DNA of 64,000 nt from Naganishia liquefaciens (taxonomy: Eukaryota; Basidiomycota; Tremellomycetes; Filobasidiales; Filobasidiaceae): NCBI GenBank assembly GCA_013423385.1, contig BLZA01000007.1, positions 620,001-684,000 of the forward strand, read 5' to 3'. Below, in pieces: positions 1-14,245 of the stretch (its first letter is position 1; each line of letters begins with the position of its first letter). The translations under genes and the position numbers were made by a program. The notes under the pieces were generated by a model that had not been told where the DNA came from, ran no database searches, and was given only the letters and a program-made list of their open reading frames with translations.

Positions 1-1252
1 AGGAAGAAGAGGTTGGAAAGGATGGATCTCCTCCCAGTACGCTGTAAGAATTCCCACGATATCTTGTGGGTGCCACGTACGGACTGCCAAAGCAGGATCA
101 ACTACTTTACCTTCCGCAAGGTGCAGATCCCCCATGTCAGGAGGCATTTCCATCTTCAAGCCAGCCAAGTCGTCGAGCTGTTTGAGGTATTGAGCGAGAG
201 GCGTTGGCGCGGGCTCAAGCTGTTCCTTCTTCTTCCTAGCACCGCCTCGGCGACTCTTGACATATTGGCATTCCCGGTCTTTCGCAACGCATTGTCCGCA
301 AATGGGCTGCACTCCGTCACAACGAGCCTTCTTTGCGCGACAAGCGAGACAAGCATTTTTCACAGGGGGTGCGATGGCGTGTCGGCTCTCGTCACCGCCC
401 GAATTGGACTTCTTGTGCTTCTTCCCGTTCGTGTTCCCATCACTCGAATAATCCCCGGGACCAGTACTGCTTCGCTCCGATGTCATAGCGTCGGAATAAG
501 GCGCTACGTGCTTGATGGGTTGATGACCGTACTGGAACACCTGGGGCTGGATCTGAGGGCCAGGCAGAAGTTGTTGGTTCGGCAGATTAGGGGCCTCTTG
601 CGGATGGGTTTGCCTGGCTGGCGAGACGTGTTGTGGAGGCATAGTCGAGGTAAAGCCAGTGATGGTAGATGGAGGCTGATGAGCGTTCGCGACATTGTCA
701 AGTGCTGGTGCGAAGTAAGCAGGATGTAATGACTGGTTGGCATGCTGTGCCTCTTCTGCTCCTCGGCTGTGGGACGCATTGTACCCGGTTACTCCGTCAA
801 ATTCATTGTGGCCGAATTCGTATCGACCTGGTTGGTGCGGAATTGTATCCCAATCTGGCTTATGATGATACGGATGCTGCTGCGAGTGATAGGTCGCGTG
901 GTTGTGCGTCGCAAAAGCGGGCTGAGACGCCTGTACGTCTGGGGCATACTATAAATGCCCTTTCACATTAGTGCTTCATCATTCGAAAGTGATAACCACA
1001 ACTTACGAGGGCAGAGTTCCCCGCTGATCCTGCATCAAAGCCTGTTAATCGATTCGCTACATTCCCCTGATACGGTGCTTCCCCTGGCCTGGGCACGTAA
1101 CCCTCATTGTGATAATCGGCGAAGGCTTGAGAAGGGTGAACCGATGTGTACAAGCCTGGAGCATCGCCTTGCACCTCGTGATTCTGCTGATTCCGAGGTA
1201 TGGCATAGAGCTGGCCATCTTGACCCAGAACGTATTCTGGTAGATCCTGCAT
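1..1252 (-). CDS. Zn2Cys6 fungal transcription factor, N-terminal part (cut by left edge)
   Basis: This is the N-terminal 398 residues of a nuclear DNA-binding regulator that runs off the window. The first ATG is at 1252 (MQDLPEYVLG). Exon 1 is 1252-1007, a GT-AG intron spans 1006-949, and exon 2 continues from 948 to the edge in one open frame. A classic Zn2Cys6 cluster starts near residue 282 (CLACRAKKARC, then CGQC and a final C), followed by a basic KSRRGGARKKK stretch. The roughly 280 residues before it are rich in His, Gln, Pro and Ser, as in activation regions. After the cluster the text HPQDIVGILTAYWEEIHPFQP suggests that the usual fungal regulatory domain follows outside the window. 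An internal rather than N-terminal zinc cluster is less common but known. The target genes cannot be inferred. An upstream 5' exon is possible, because a GTAAGT lies directly before the ATG. Confidence 0.85.
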
Positions 1253-2990
1253 ACTTACCACGCAGTCTACTGCGATGTGCCGCTAGGAAGTCTTGATCCA
1301 GAAGACTGATTCGAGATATCGGATCCTCGGGTCCACACGCGTCGAGGACCAAGGGGAAGTAATCAACGTTCGAAAGTGGTGAGACTGCCGTCTGACGGAG
1401 CGGCTGGTCAAGCGGCGTCCCAGAGAGGTGGCAGTATGACAGAACGGAGCAACCTTGGCGTCAACTGGGGTCGAGTATTTGCGAAACGCACAGCTGGCGC
1501 GAGATATCAGTCTCGCTGCACGGCGCTGGCAACTACTGGCTTGCGAAATGAAGTTGAATTGCGAGATGCGTCTGCTGTCGATCAGCACGTCGATCGTTCT
1601 CGGAACGGAATGCAGACCGGATGGACGTCGTGATGTCGTGATAGCCTCCGCTCAGCGTCAGCGATCCCAAATATGCTCCCGTCTCTCGGTGGGAACTGCG
1701 GTTGATGAACTACCCGGTAATCACCTCGTCCGCTTGATTGGTCCTGGTTCTAAGGGAAATACTGGGCCCGAATAGTCGACGAACGATGTGAGCGATGAGT
1801 GCGTGGATCTCGCTGGTTTAATACGAGTCTCGCAGCTCCCGCTGTAAGCCTAGCAAACAAGTGTCGTCACGGGGTGGCCAACAGATGTGACAGGGGATAG
1901 GGAATCGCTGGGGAGCGGATGAGGGAGCTCAGCCAGTTGTCGAAATTCGGTCTAGCCGGCGCCGTGCGCTTTGCTCGCCCAGATTCTCGAATTGCGCTCT
2001 CCTACTAGAGATCTGGCCTGTCCTTCACCAAACACGGTATACACTGCATGATCCCAGCAGCATCACGCTGACACAAGCCCAGGTACGCGGATCGGTAAGG
2101 AGTCGGGTGTTGGGGTATTAGGCCGATTGTCATGCCTGCTTCTGCATGCTTCTAAAGACCAATTAGCTGAACAGTTATTATATTTTCCTGAAAGCTGCTT
2201 CAGCTGGGCATGTTTCTGGGTCTATCCGAGCTCCCAAGCAGACTCGAGAATTGGAACAGCTATAGTAGCTAGACTTTGTTCTGTTGAGAGGCTGCTGGGG
2301 TGGCAGGGCAGCTCGAATGACACTTCGATGAGCTGTCAGGAAGCTTCTCGGGAGCTTGCGCAGAGAGATCTTATGCTGTCACGCCTAGAGGCTCAGCTAG
2401 AGGCTCCCGCTCCAAGAGCACCAAGACGGCAAGACCGCCTGGGATCCCGCCAGCGCAAGGGAACTGTACCTGTCATTGTAAGCATAGGTCACGGCGCAGC
2501 TGACTGGCCCAGTCCGACCCATTGTCGACTTCGACAAAGCTAGCATCACGATCCTTGCAGAAGCGAAGCTGTACGGCAGCGCGTGACTCATCATTGTGCA
2601 CAACCCAATCACGTGACTGTCTTCTGTCGATGGTTTCACAGCTTCTTGCAGCTTGTTCAGGCCTGCCACGCGTCGACTGCTACCCACACCATATTGTTAG
2701 CAAAGCAGCTTGCAGGGCTACCAGTAACGTGCTCTGCACCATAACGGCCCTTCAGCGGAATTCGCACACAACGCAGCGGTCAGAGAAACTTCATAGCACG
2801 GCGAAGAAGCACGAGGGTGCACGAGGTGTATGCAGATGCTATATAAGAGATCTGCACTCATCAGTCCGCCGCCGGGAAGTTGTATTGTACGCACATCACA
2901 ACTTTCGGGGGAATAGACGATGCAGTACTGGTATGGACACTTAATGGGGTCTCGTGTTTTGCGTCGGCCGTTACATGTTCTTGTTGTTTG

Positions 2991-3012
2991 GCGAGATTGC
3001 GAGATTGCGAGA
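2991..3012. repeat. Short 8-nt tandem repeat
   Basis: The unit gcgagatt occurs about 2.7 times in a row. It lies in non-coding DNA upstream of TRM61 and has no evident function. Confidence 0.6.
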
Positions 3013-3330
3013 ATACCTGTATGCATGCATACTAGGTTTATGGACTCTGCACACACTCGTCTGAGGCAAGGCGTTTCCTTTCCATTTGCGACAAGACGAG
3101 GCAGGAACAAGTCTGGGGGTTGACCGGTCTGTGTTGCTCCGGCTGTCGACAAATTATCGACGAGCTCCCTCTTGCGGCTGGCAGCGGAAACGACATGTCC
3201 GGAAGAAAGAAGAAGCTGAAGGAGGGAGAATAGCTGTAGAGTAAGAATGCTCATATTCATGATTCAGGTTTTGCGGAAGCTAAATTTCGCAACTGTCAAT
3301 TAAGTGCAAGTAGCGATCGACGCTGAAGAC

Positions 3331-3360
3331 CTGAAGGGTCCCTGAAGGGTCCCTGAAGGT
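3331..3360. repeat. 11-nt tandem repeat upstream of TRM61
   Basis: The unit ctgaagggtcc occurs about 2.7 times, ending 78 bp before the TRM61 start codon. It could be part of the core promoter or 5' leader, or just a replication-slippage repeat. Confidence 0.7.
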
Positions 3361-3438
3361 GACTGGTGGTCAAGAATCAAAGCGTTACACCCTCATAGAC
3401 TCAACATTCATTGTGCTACGAAGGAGAACGACGTCGAT

Positions 3439-5402
<1,964 letters not shown>

Positions 5403-5856
5403 ATATGACATCCGTGTAGCCGCAGTTTGGGTAGATAGATCGTCCGCTACACGTTGACGGAGATAGAGATAGAGGGAGTGTTGCAGTCGAAGCGCTCGAG
5501 CCATTTTCGTCAAGGTTTGCGCCATTTCAGTCGAGACAGCTGTTAGAAATATGCTCAGGCTGGTGACAATCGCCAGCCGCGGTTTAGGTTCGCCTCTGCT
5601 CGGGATTTGTTAGGTTGCTACTTGCTACTTCGAAGCGAGAAACTCTTGAGCTGGCACGCGCACATACCCATATCGATGTCCGCCGGCGTCTCCCGAGCGC
5701 TGTCCATAGTGGTCCGTCGCAGCGGCGTGTCGTGATGACGTCTTGACCGATATCATTTCGACTCGCAGGCTTCTTGTTCGCGATAGAGACAGCCATACTC
5801 TGTATCGGGGCGGCAAGGGCTTCAGTACTCAGCATCCTCCAGATAATCTCTGCAAT
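5403..5856. other. Intergenic region before VMA5
   Basis: This 454-bp gap holds the TRM61 3' end and the VMA5 promoter. No coding frame or RNA gene is seen. A short GATAGA-type purine repeat lies near 5460. Confidence 0.5.
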
Positions 5857-7599
5857 ATGCCGTCCGATTCCGCCTACTGGCTGATCTCAGCACCTCATCG
5901 CCGCGGGGACGACCAAGATCTCTTGCGGAGCGTAAAGTCGATCGTTGGGGATCATGTCGTCGTCGGAGACCTCGAGATACCCGATCTCAAGGTGAGAAAC
6001 AGGATACACGTATGCACAGGAATAAGCTAAGGTCGAGGGATGCCGCAGACAGGAACACTCTCATCGCTGCTCAATTTGTCCGATGCGATGCCGAAATACG
6101 ATACATACTTCACCCAAACCGTCTCCAAGCTACTAGATACGATCCGAAGCCTAGTAGCCGATGATAAGCAGAAGTTACAGTCCTATGCCACGGTAAGTGG
6201 TCTTGAGATTGAGGCAATGGCTCTTGGCAGCCTATCTCTCGCAATGTGCGCTATAACGATGCCCTCGTCCTCCTTAGGTAAACGATAAGCCTGCGGAAGA
6301 CTATGTTCTTCCGACGCCAGGATCAAGTCAGGGATGGAAGTGGGATCGCTCAAGATGGGGCTCGGGTGGAAAGGTCCCAGACGTCGTCGAAGCCTTGAAC
6401 AAGGTGTGTACGACCTGGTCTTGATAAAGGTGTTTCAAGAACAAACATGACTGATGCCTTGCACAACAGGAAATGACCTCGATAGACACCATCCAGAAAC
6501 AGAAGCTGCAGAATTACAACTATATCAAGGGTAACCTGACCAGCGCTCAGCGAAAACGCACGTGAGTCGAAAGACGACAGCTCAAACAGCAATGCTGAAG
6601 CCGTGCTTCCCCAGGGGAAATCTCTCAACACGCTCATTGGTGGGCGTCGTCAAGAAGGAGGATATCGTGCAAGACAGCGAGTATTTGGAAACTCTGATAG
6701 TCGCAGTACCGAAGCAAGTGTACCGGATTCAAGTTTCCTCGATAATCGCTGATCTTTTATGTACCGCTGCAGCAACCTTGTCAAAGATTGGAATGACAAG
6801 TACGAGAGGTTGACGTCAATGGTGGTACCGAGAAGCTCCTCGTACATCTCATGGTGATACCATTCCGTTACGGACCCACCAGCTAATCGATAACCCAATT
6901 GCAGAAAGATCGCTTCGGATAATGAATTCTCACTGCAGACGGTAACGATATTCAAGAAGGTGAAAGATGAATTCATTCACAAATGCAGGGAGAACAAGTG
7001 AGCTGCATGGCTTCAAATGACGACATGACGACATGAAATTGACTTCGCGTTATCACCAATAGATTTCATGCTAGAGAGTTCACCTGGGATGAAGGAGCTG
7101 AGGAGAAACAGAGGCAAGATATGGCCGACTTAGAGGCCGAAGAGAAGGAACTTTGGGTAGGTTGCAATTTCTCTTTGTCCTGCCTAGTTGTGAATTCATC
7201 CCTTGGCACAGTCGGACTTGCTGCGACTCTCGCGCACAAACTTTTCGGAAGCATATCAATTGCTTGTCCATCTCAAAGCTGTTCGAGTGTTTGTAGAAAG
7301 TGTTCTTCGTTATGGGCTTCCTGCCGAATACTCAGGCGTGATTGTAAAGGTGGGACTATCGCGGATATCCCTGACTTCTCGTGAATGCTGACAGCATAAC
7401 GCGTTTCGCGAAGCCCGACGCAAAAGCATCTCTGAAGACACTCAAATCGCTGTCCGGATACTTCACATTCTTGGCCACCAAACAGAAATCGGAGAAAGGA
7501 AGCTCAACAGACCACGACGTTGGTGGCGAGTTCGGCGCGATTATGGACCAGGAATATTACGACTTTGTGCTGTTCGAGGTACCGCAAGTGCCGGTGTGA
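5857..7599 (+). CDS. VMA5: V-type H+-ATPase subunit C
   Basis: Subunit C belongs to the peripheral V1 sector and bridges the stator stalks, so it controls V1-Vo assembly at vacuolar and endosomal membranes. The protein opens SDSAYWLISAPHRRGDDQDLL and ends DQEYYDFVLFEVPQVPV, both hallmarks of the family. Ten exons: 5857-5991, 6049-6192, 6278-6403, 6470-6561, 6615-6713, 6773-6841, 6905-6997, 7063-7156, 7212-7349 and 7414-7599. They sum to 1176 nt, or 391 aa, close to the yeast length of 392. The fifth intron (6714-6772) begins GCAAGT instead of GT. No GT donor nearby keeps the frame into NLVKDW, so I take it as a GC-AG intron. MPH1 ends 188 bp downstream on the other strand. Confidence 0.97.
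6714..6772 (+). other. GC-AG intron in VMA5
   Basis: This 59-nt intron starts GCAAGT after exon text ending in ccgaa and ends in gctgcag. It leaves two bases that join with c to give VAVPNNLVKDW, as the family expects. GCAAGT is the standard form of the rare GC donor class. Confidence 0.8.
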
Positions 7600-7787
7600 A
7601 AAGCCACGATATCCGCATGACTCCAGTTGACGGATAGAAAGGGACCAATTCGGCAGTTGTATCCATACACCAAGGCCCAATGATGAACAATTGCTAATTG
7701 GCTACAGTGTAATGCTACATGAAAGGTACGGGTAGAAAACGTGCAACTCGCCGCCCGGTCTTTATCAAAGCGATGCCGACACCGCAA

Positions 7788-10700
7788 TCACACATCCTCG
7801 TCTGACTCAAATTCCACTGTATCGTCTCCACAAACAAAGGAGCCTTCGTATTCTGAACTTGGCCCCTCGCGGGGATCTCTGTCCTCTTGGCTCAAGAATA
7901 CCGGGCGTCGAGCCTTCGCGAGGAATCGGTCGTGTTTGCCAGCTCGATCACTGAAATTCGGACCTCCCGGTCGGCTCTGCGTTGCAAGACCGGCCAAATA
8001 GGCAGCTTGTTGATTGAACCCTTGCGGAGCTTGCGTGGGGTCGAACTGCCCCGCAAATCGCCGATCGGATTCACTCTCTTCGCCAGAGAGGTCATCGCCC
8101 ATCGTGAGGTCCCCTTCAACTTCCACCTCTTCTTCCACCAAGATGTTGCGCCTGTCCTTCTTGGACATTCGTTTGCGATGATCAAGCGGAATCGTTGGGG
8201 AGGTTAGCACGACAGCCTCGCTCTTGGCGTCCGAGGATCTTGGTTGCGTTCGGCCATCCTCCTCTTCATCCGACGATGTGGTCAGCACCCGCTTCTTCGT
8301 TATTTTGCGAACAGGCACAAAAGGCGTGCTACCAGTCGATGGTGTCTTCATCATAGACCGGGAGGGGATGAATGATGGCGGTGGCATCGAGTGCGATGCG
8401 ACCTTTCTCGGGAATGAGGGCGTTTTCATCTCTTTCTGCTTGGCTGACGCCCGTGAGTCAAATTCGTCATCATCGACATCAAGCATCCAGCGGCTGTCGA
8501 TGTTGCTGAAATCTGAGCTTGGGACCGTCTCCTTGAGATCCAAAGTCACTCCTTTACTCTTTGTCTTCTCGCGAGGAACAATATGATGGAGCGGCGTCTC
8601 AGCCTCGAGCAGCCCCAATGGATCCTGGTCGTCATCTGTGTTGGAACCGTCCGAGTTTCCGACAATGATGCTCGTCTTCGTTGGTGCGATTTTACGAGCG
8701 GACACCTTGACAAGTTCGCCTTGGGATCGCTGTTTGGAAGCTGTTGGTGATCCGGTCGACTGGCGCGAGGGCTTCCCGGCCGTGTCACCTGTGTGAGCTT
8801 TTGCCTTCAATACTTTCCTACGACTTGATATGGTTGATATCGAGGACGATCTCGAAACTTTTGTCGAACGGCTGGGCGAAGGATTTTCCTCCTCGCTATC
8901 TTCTGATAAGGGTCGTCCAAGCTGAGAAAGCGTCATGTCGTTGGCTGAATCTGTTTCCGACCCACCGCCAGGCAGAAGGTCTTCTCGAATCCTGAGTCTC
9001 GCCTTCTTCCTGATGCCAAGCTTCTTCCCGTTCTTTGTCAATGAGCTGGCCATAACGAAGCCGTCAAGTGCTCCTTCCGGAACGGCTTCGCCCCTAGCAC
9101 GTTTTGCCTTTGGAGTTTTGGCGGCATTCGCTGCTGATTTGCGTTTGCCCTTGTTGCGAGCCTTTTCTTCCGGTTCGTACGGATCCACCGTAAGGACCTG
9201 TTCGACGCAAGTCGGATCGCGACCATCAGGTAAAAGTCTTTCCACGTCGTCGTACAGCTCGATATTCCGCCCAGTGATGATTTCCGATTGCATTTCCTGA
9301 TGGCTGGATAGAGCTTGATCCCAGTTGCCGTCTTCCCGGCCTTCCGTCATGAACACATGGATCTGTCCATCCCGTTTCCTGCCGGCTCTGCCGACACGTT
9401 GTAGCTGGATTGACCGAAAACATCGGAATCAGCGGAACATAAAACTAGTCTTCACAGCTCACCATCTTGATGCTTGAATTCGGACAATTGTAAATGATGA
9501 TGAAGTCGACTTCGCCAATATCCAGACCCTCTTCGCCGATACTAGTCGAAACAAGGACATTGTAATCATTCTTTCGGAACTTGTCAATGACCTGACGACG
9601 AAGCTTGAGTAACTGTTCATCTGGAGTCTTCTGGATACCGTCTTACCTCCTTCTGCTCCTTCTGCGTCAGGCCCTTGTCACTATCGTCCTTCGACGCGTT
9701 TGCTCTGCCGACGAATTTGTGGGCTCTTATTAAGGGGTTGGCTTCGTTGAGGGTATTCTGCAGCTGGGTAATCAAGACGTGCTCATGGGATAGGGTGATG
9801 TTACATACCACGATTTCGGCCACACCTTCACGAAAAGAGCAAAACACCATGCAACGTGTCACAGCGGGCGTTCCGCATTCGTTTGCTGCGTTGTAAGCAT
9901 GTTCGAAATGCTTCACTATCTGTGGGAAGCGGATGTTAGCAAAGGCGCGGAAATGGATTTCCCGGATTTCGTACCAGATCCTTCATTGTTCTCAGCTTCG
10001 GATGCCTATCAGCACCAGATGTCGTCTCATTGAGCAAAAGTTCGAGCTTCCTCTCCAATTTCCGAAATTCGGGGTTGCCTTTCAGTCCCTCCCTTGCTGC
10101 CTTGGAAACACCCTTCAGACTCTCATCGGCGAGACAGCGGAGCTTCTTCTGGAACATGGTCGTCGTGTACTCCATCTGGTCGAGTTATCAGTGTCAAAGC
10201 GACGATGACTGAAAGCGCAAGGATCGACTCACCAATTTGGCCAAAGCATCCGTCATATGCCAAAGGAGCATAGCCGGGTGAGCGACTTTAAAGTTCTTGT
10301 TGGCGAAACCCATTCTCGCTATCTGTTGTATATTGAATGCCTTCAACTGGGTAGCGAAACGCGCTCTCTCATGCAGAACTCCAGCCTTAATGAGGATCTC
10401 GATACTTGGCTGTCCCTCGAGAGGTCAACACAGTGAAATAGTGACTTTGGGTTGCTGTATACCTTCATGAACTGCACCCAGATATCGATAATATCAAGTA
10501 ACTCATCGCTCATCCGTATTCTATGTCGGTAGATATTCTGGTCAGAAGAATTAGCTCAAGGGAAAACCAAGTAGCATTGCTGGCGTAATTATTTACCTTC
10601 TTGTACATGTAACGTGAGATTTCTGGCGCTTCAGCTTCTCTAATTTCAATCTGACTGATGTGCAGATTGTCGACGATTTCTTGAACTTTGTCCGGCGTTC

Positions 10701-12589
10701 GGCCTGGAGTAGCCGTTAGGGCGACCACTCGGAAATGCGGATGATTCGCCATCAGGTAAGAGATGCATTGCACATATGAGTGATTGCCCGTTGCCTTGTG
10801 CGCTTCGTCTGCGTGAAGAAATCCAGACGCATTACGTTACCGCACATACTAGGGGGTTATCCAGCTTACCAACGATAACAAGAACGACGTCCAGAGGATC
10901 AACTCTTCCTCTAGCCATGTCATTCCGGAATGTCTGGGGAGTAGCGTAAAATACTCGCTTGTCTCTCCACTGTGTGAAGGGCAGTATTGTCGTCTCAGTT
11001 GCCAAGCTGCAGAGAACTACACACTTACTGCCGCTTCTCGCCAGTTTTCTGGATCATCGCCGGTGATGGTCGCTGCGTCCGCTGCAGGAATACCGCAGGA
11101 CGCCTGACAAGCTTCGTGCTGTTGATTGACTAGAGGCTTTGTGGGCATCAAAAAGACCAATTTGCCAGCCGGGAACCTGGAAACTAATCAACATTCTATC
11201 TAGATGACAAGTCATGACAGACTTGACGTACCACCGATAGACTGCAAGAGAAAAAAGGAAAACGTTCAGTTATAAGCAGACACGGTCAGTCGTCGGACTT
11301 ACAATTGAGCAGGACAGTACCGGCAATGAATGTCTTTCCCAAACCCGTAGGCAGAGCGACCAGCGTATTTTGCGTAAAACAACTTTTGACGATCTCATAC
11401 TGGTACTCCCGTTTCGGAAAATTAATTGGGTAGATGTAGGTGGACGTGTTGCATTCAAGCGGCAGATGGCGTGGAGGGGGTATAGGTCTATAGGGGGTGA
11501 CGGTCACTTCAGAATCGTTGTCGATGTAATGATTGACAAGTGATACGTACTTGCCTACAAGGGGCGTAAAAGTCAGTTACAATGCAGCTTGCAGCTTCGT
11601 TAGCAAGGGCACCCACTAGGATCGATGAAAGGCAGAGGAAATTGATCAAATCCATCCTCTTCATCCTCCTCCTCCTCTTCATCAACATCTTGGCCATCAG
11701 ACGCTTCGTCATCCCAGAAACTTCCTCCCGTCTTCTTCTTTTTACCCTTCTTTTTGGCCGGCGCTTTCTTAGCCACTCGCTGTCCGGACTTCGAGTACGC
11801 TGTTCTATCCCACGTCTTGCCGGTCTTTTTTGGGGCTATTGGTCTGAATGGTAAATGCGTCTGTACCACTTGTGTCTGAGGCTTTTCTGGGTCCCATTCG
11901 GCTACTTTGAGATTTCTCGGATTTGTCTGCTTTGTCATGGATCTCTCTACCGCACCATTTTGCCGATTGTTCTGCGCTGTCATTAACCAGTTCGTTCTGC
12001 CCACTGTTTCTCCTGGGAGACTTCGTATAGCGTTTGCCCTTGCTATCCTTGCGGCCTCGGCGGAAGATGTGTTGGATTTGACAGACTTCGCTGCCCCTAC
12101 AACGACCTTCCTTGTCTTGTCTTCTGCTGGAGGAGAACATATTTCGAATTCCAGATCATCATCTGACAGTACTTCGATTGCGTCGGCCTCAGGCATGCCT
12201 CCCACAGCAGATATTCTACTTTGAGCGCTTCCGTCCTTCGTTCCGGGGTGATGCTGCTCCGCAAGGTTCCGCGCAGCGGCCTGCTTTTGATTTGATGTTG
12301 CCGATATGAAACCCACTCTGTCCAGCTGATGACGGTCCACTGCATAATCTGCTGATATCCCTCTTGAGTCTGAGCTTGAGGATCCCTGGAGAGGGACTTT
12401 CCGTAGCTGAAAGGCTGGCGCTTTTCCCGCGAGCGGTTTTCGGCTCGTCGACCACGCTGATGAGCCGGATGTTGCTGTCCTACCTGGAAAACCGGTTTGA
12501 CAAGCATCATCAGCGGTCTTTTCGATGGAGGCGATTTGGTTAAGGACATCGTCGTCAATGGAGAAGTCGTCAAACTCGTCGTCCGACAT
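7788..12589 (-). CDS. MPH1: ATP-dependent 3'-5' DNA helicase of the FANCM family
   Basis: Mph1 unwinds D-loops and remodels stalled replication forks in the nucleus, steering repair away from crossovers. The start ATG at 12589 gives MSDDEFDDFSID. Thirteen exons sum to 4161 nt (1386 aa): 12589-11617, 11554-11303, 11241-11232, 11176-11029, 10969-10870, 10808-10597, 10537-10463, 10409-10233, 10175-9975, 9919-9809, 9763-9647, 9630-9463 and 9404-7788. All phases agree. Motif I is LPTGLGKT (about residue 390), motif II VIDEAHKATG (about 495), then ALTATPGR, STSIGEEGLDIG and motif VI QRVGRAGRKRDG. The N-terminal 325 residues and C-terminal 500 are disordered and charged, with basic patches such as KKKGKKKK. 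The third exon is only 10 nt and supplies the FYRW junction typical of the family. It is divergent from the 305-aa gene, with 518 bp between the starts. Confidence 0.96.
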
Positions 12590-13107
12590 CTCGCGGAGAA
12601 GCTGGGAGCGATCCAAGATTTGCTACGTTGTGGCGGGGTTGCTGCACTTTCGCTGTGTCGCGCCCAAACGCGTGAACATTGACTGCAATGATTTTGCCGA
12701 TATCGTGATCGCTCCCAGAAATTCAAGAGGAGTCACACCAGAAGAGGCTCGATTCAGGTGTGTGATAGGGTTCCTATCCAGGATAGTGCGACTCGCAAAC
12801 CAGGTTAGACGCCACGCTTCCACAGCTACTTCCACTGCTCGTCAAGAAAGTCATCAATATCCGCGACGGCGGTCGTCAGTCACCTCGACATCGTAAACAA
12901 ACGAGACTGGCGTATGATCGATGCGGAAGCCTGAAACATGAGCAGCCAAGCAGAATGGGCCAGCTTCCTTTCAGCCCCTCTTCTGCCAATACTTCCCTTG
13001 TGCTTTACGCCCTGGACCAAGCTGCGCTGGCGTTTCCTCGAAAATAATACATAAATTCCACAGTCTAAAACCAGACCCCCCTATGATCAGCTTTCATCGC
13101 TTATTTC
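12590..13107. other. Shared upstream region of MPH1 and the 305-aa gene
   Basis: This 518-bp gap between two divergent genes probably works as a two-way promoter. Open frames here on both strands are short and continue in antisense to MPH1 exon 1. No RNA gene or repeat is seen. Confidence 0.5.
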
Positions 13108-14149
13108 ATGCCTTCGAGATTAGTTTCCAGCGTATCCGTGAGATCTGCTCCGTATATTGCCTTCTTGCGCCAGGTAACGAATCGCCCCATGCTGCAATCT
13201 CCTTTTTCTTCTTTATGGCAAAGTGCGTTCCTCTCGAGTGCGATCACAGGCTCTCAGTCTCTGGGCTGCAGCAATGCATCAAGTGGAACAGGTTCCCCTA
13301 GCGTCACTCCGTCATCGCCATCTTTCCAGACTCGCGCAACACCTTGGCAGCCTATCAGGAGACGCTTAGCGGGGAGGCATATGGCTCCCTGTCAGGATAA
13401 GGTCAGGAAGGAGGGGTGGAGGATGCGGAAGGTCCAAGTCCTGCACTGATCCTCACGACTCTCAGATATCCTATTCCACTATCATCGGGCCAACTGCAAC
13501 AGCTACCAAGCCTACCATCACCTTTGACAGCATCCGGGAAATTATTGAGGCTACCTTTCCCCGGAATTCGAGCAGGCATTCCGACCATCGGAGCTTGCGA
13601 GAGCTTGTGAGTCTTGATGTCGCTGTCCGATGGTGAACTCATCTGTTAATAAGCATCCGCTTGCAGAGTACCCTTAATAGCGCTGCATGCCCCGAGACGC
13701 CGAATGGCCTTGATTGCGTTACGGCTTCGGGACAGCTTTCCAATGCCCATCCCGTTACCCGCGGAATGCCTTCGGACACAAATGGGAGAGTCGCCTCCGT
13801 GACGATTCGCCAAGTCCAAGAATTCCTTAGCTCGCTTACTCCCGATCAACTTCGACTATTGCATGCACTTGCGTCCGCTCAAGGTGAATCCTCCAAGAAA
13901 GCACGTGTCGGGAAGATTCACAACGCTGTTGGGAACCAGTCGTGGCCATCTGCTTTGGCGGTAGGCCAAGATGCTGCTCCTCTTTCGACTTATGACCTGG
14001 CCTCGGGTGGTTGGACGACGTCGCCTCTCAATGAAGTCCCGCTTGCGGGTGATTCACTCGGACAAGGCGAAGAAGAAGGAGAAGAAGACGATGCAGATGA
14101 CTCCGTACACTCTGGTACCGTAGCCGACAACTTGGCAACTACAGACTGA
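13108..14149 (+). CDS. Uncharacterised 305-aa protein
   Basis: I do not recognise this protein. The chain 13108-13401, 13466-13606, 13667-14149 uses two GT-AG introns (64 and 60 nt), is in phase 0 at both joins, and gives 918 nt. The N-terminus (MPSRLVSSVSVRSAPY) is basic and rich in Ser and Arg without acids, which would suit a mitochondrial presequence, but this is only inference. Residues 45-75 are rich in Ser, Thr and Pro. Near residue 195 a predicted helix (RQVQEFLSSLTPDQLRLLHAL) is the only ordered-looking part. The C-terminal 35 residues are very acidic (GEEEGEEDDADD). It diverges from MPH1 and converges with the EI24-type gene, whose end lies 96 bp away. The start could be a different in-frame ATG. 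Confidence 0.6.
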
Positions 14150-14245
14150 ATGCCCCAATTCAGCCATTAGGCACCTTCGGCTTGGTGCAGTATGCCGCGA
14201 CAATTTGTCGATGTATCTCTAGAGAATGGCAATATTCAATCCGCT

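Larger units (their letters stand above)
1253..3438. other. Gene-poor intergenic stretch, 2.2 kb
   Basis: No reading frame here has the look of a fungal protein. Open frames on both strands are short, rich in Cys, Ser and Arg, and start at weak codons. The stretch must hold the promoters of the Zn2Cys6 gene (leftwards) and of TRM61 (rightwards). Long upstream regions are common for fungal regulators. Two short tandem repeats lie at its right end. I found no tRNA box pair. An unrecognised non-coding RNA or a long 5' leader of the regulator cannot be excluded. Confidence 0.5.

Noticed and set aside
2718-3260. Minus-strand frame with a signal-peptide-like start (MNMSILTLQLFSLLQLLLSSG)
   Set aside because: The hydrophobic start comes from a pyrimidine-rich promoter tract. 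The rest has no protein-like composition, and no family fits.
12097-12726. 209-codon frame overlapping MPH1 exon 1 on the same strand
   Set aside because: MPH1 exon 1 is supported by phase through 13 exons. The other frame has no motif and stops in the helicase region.
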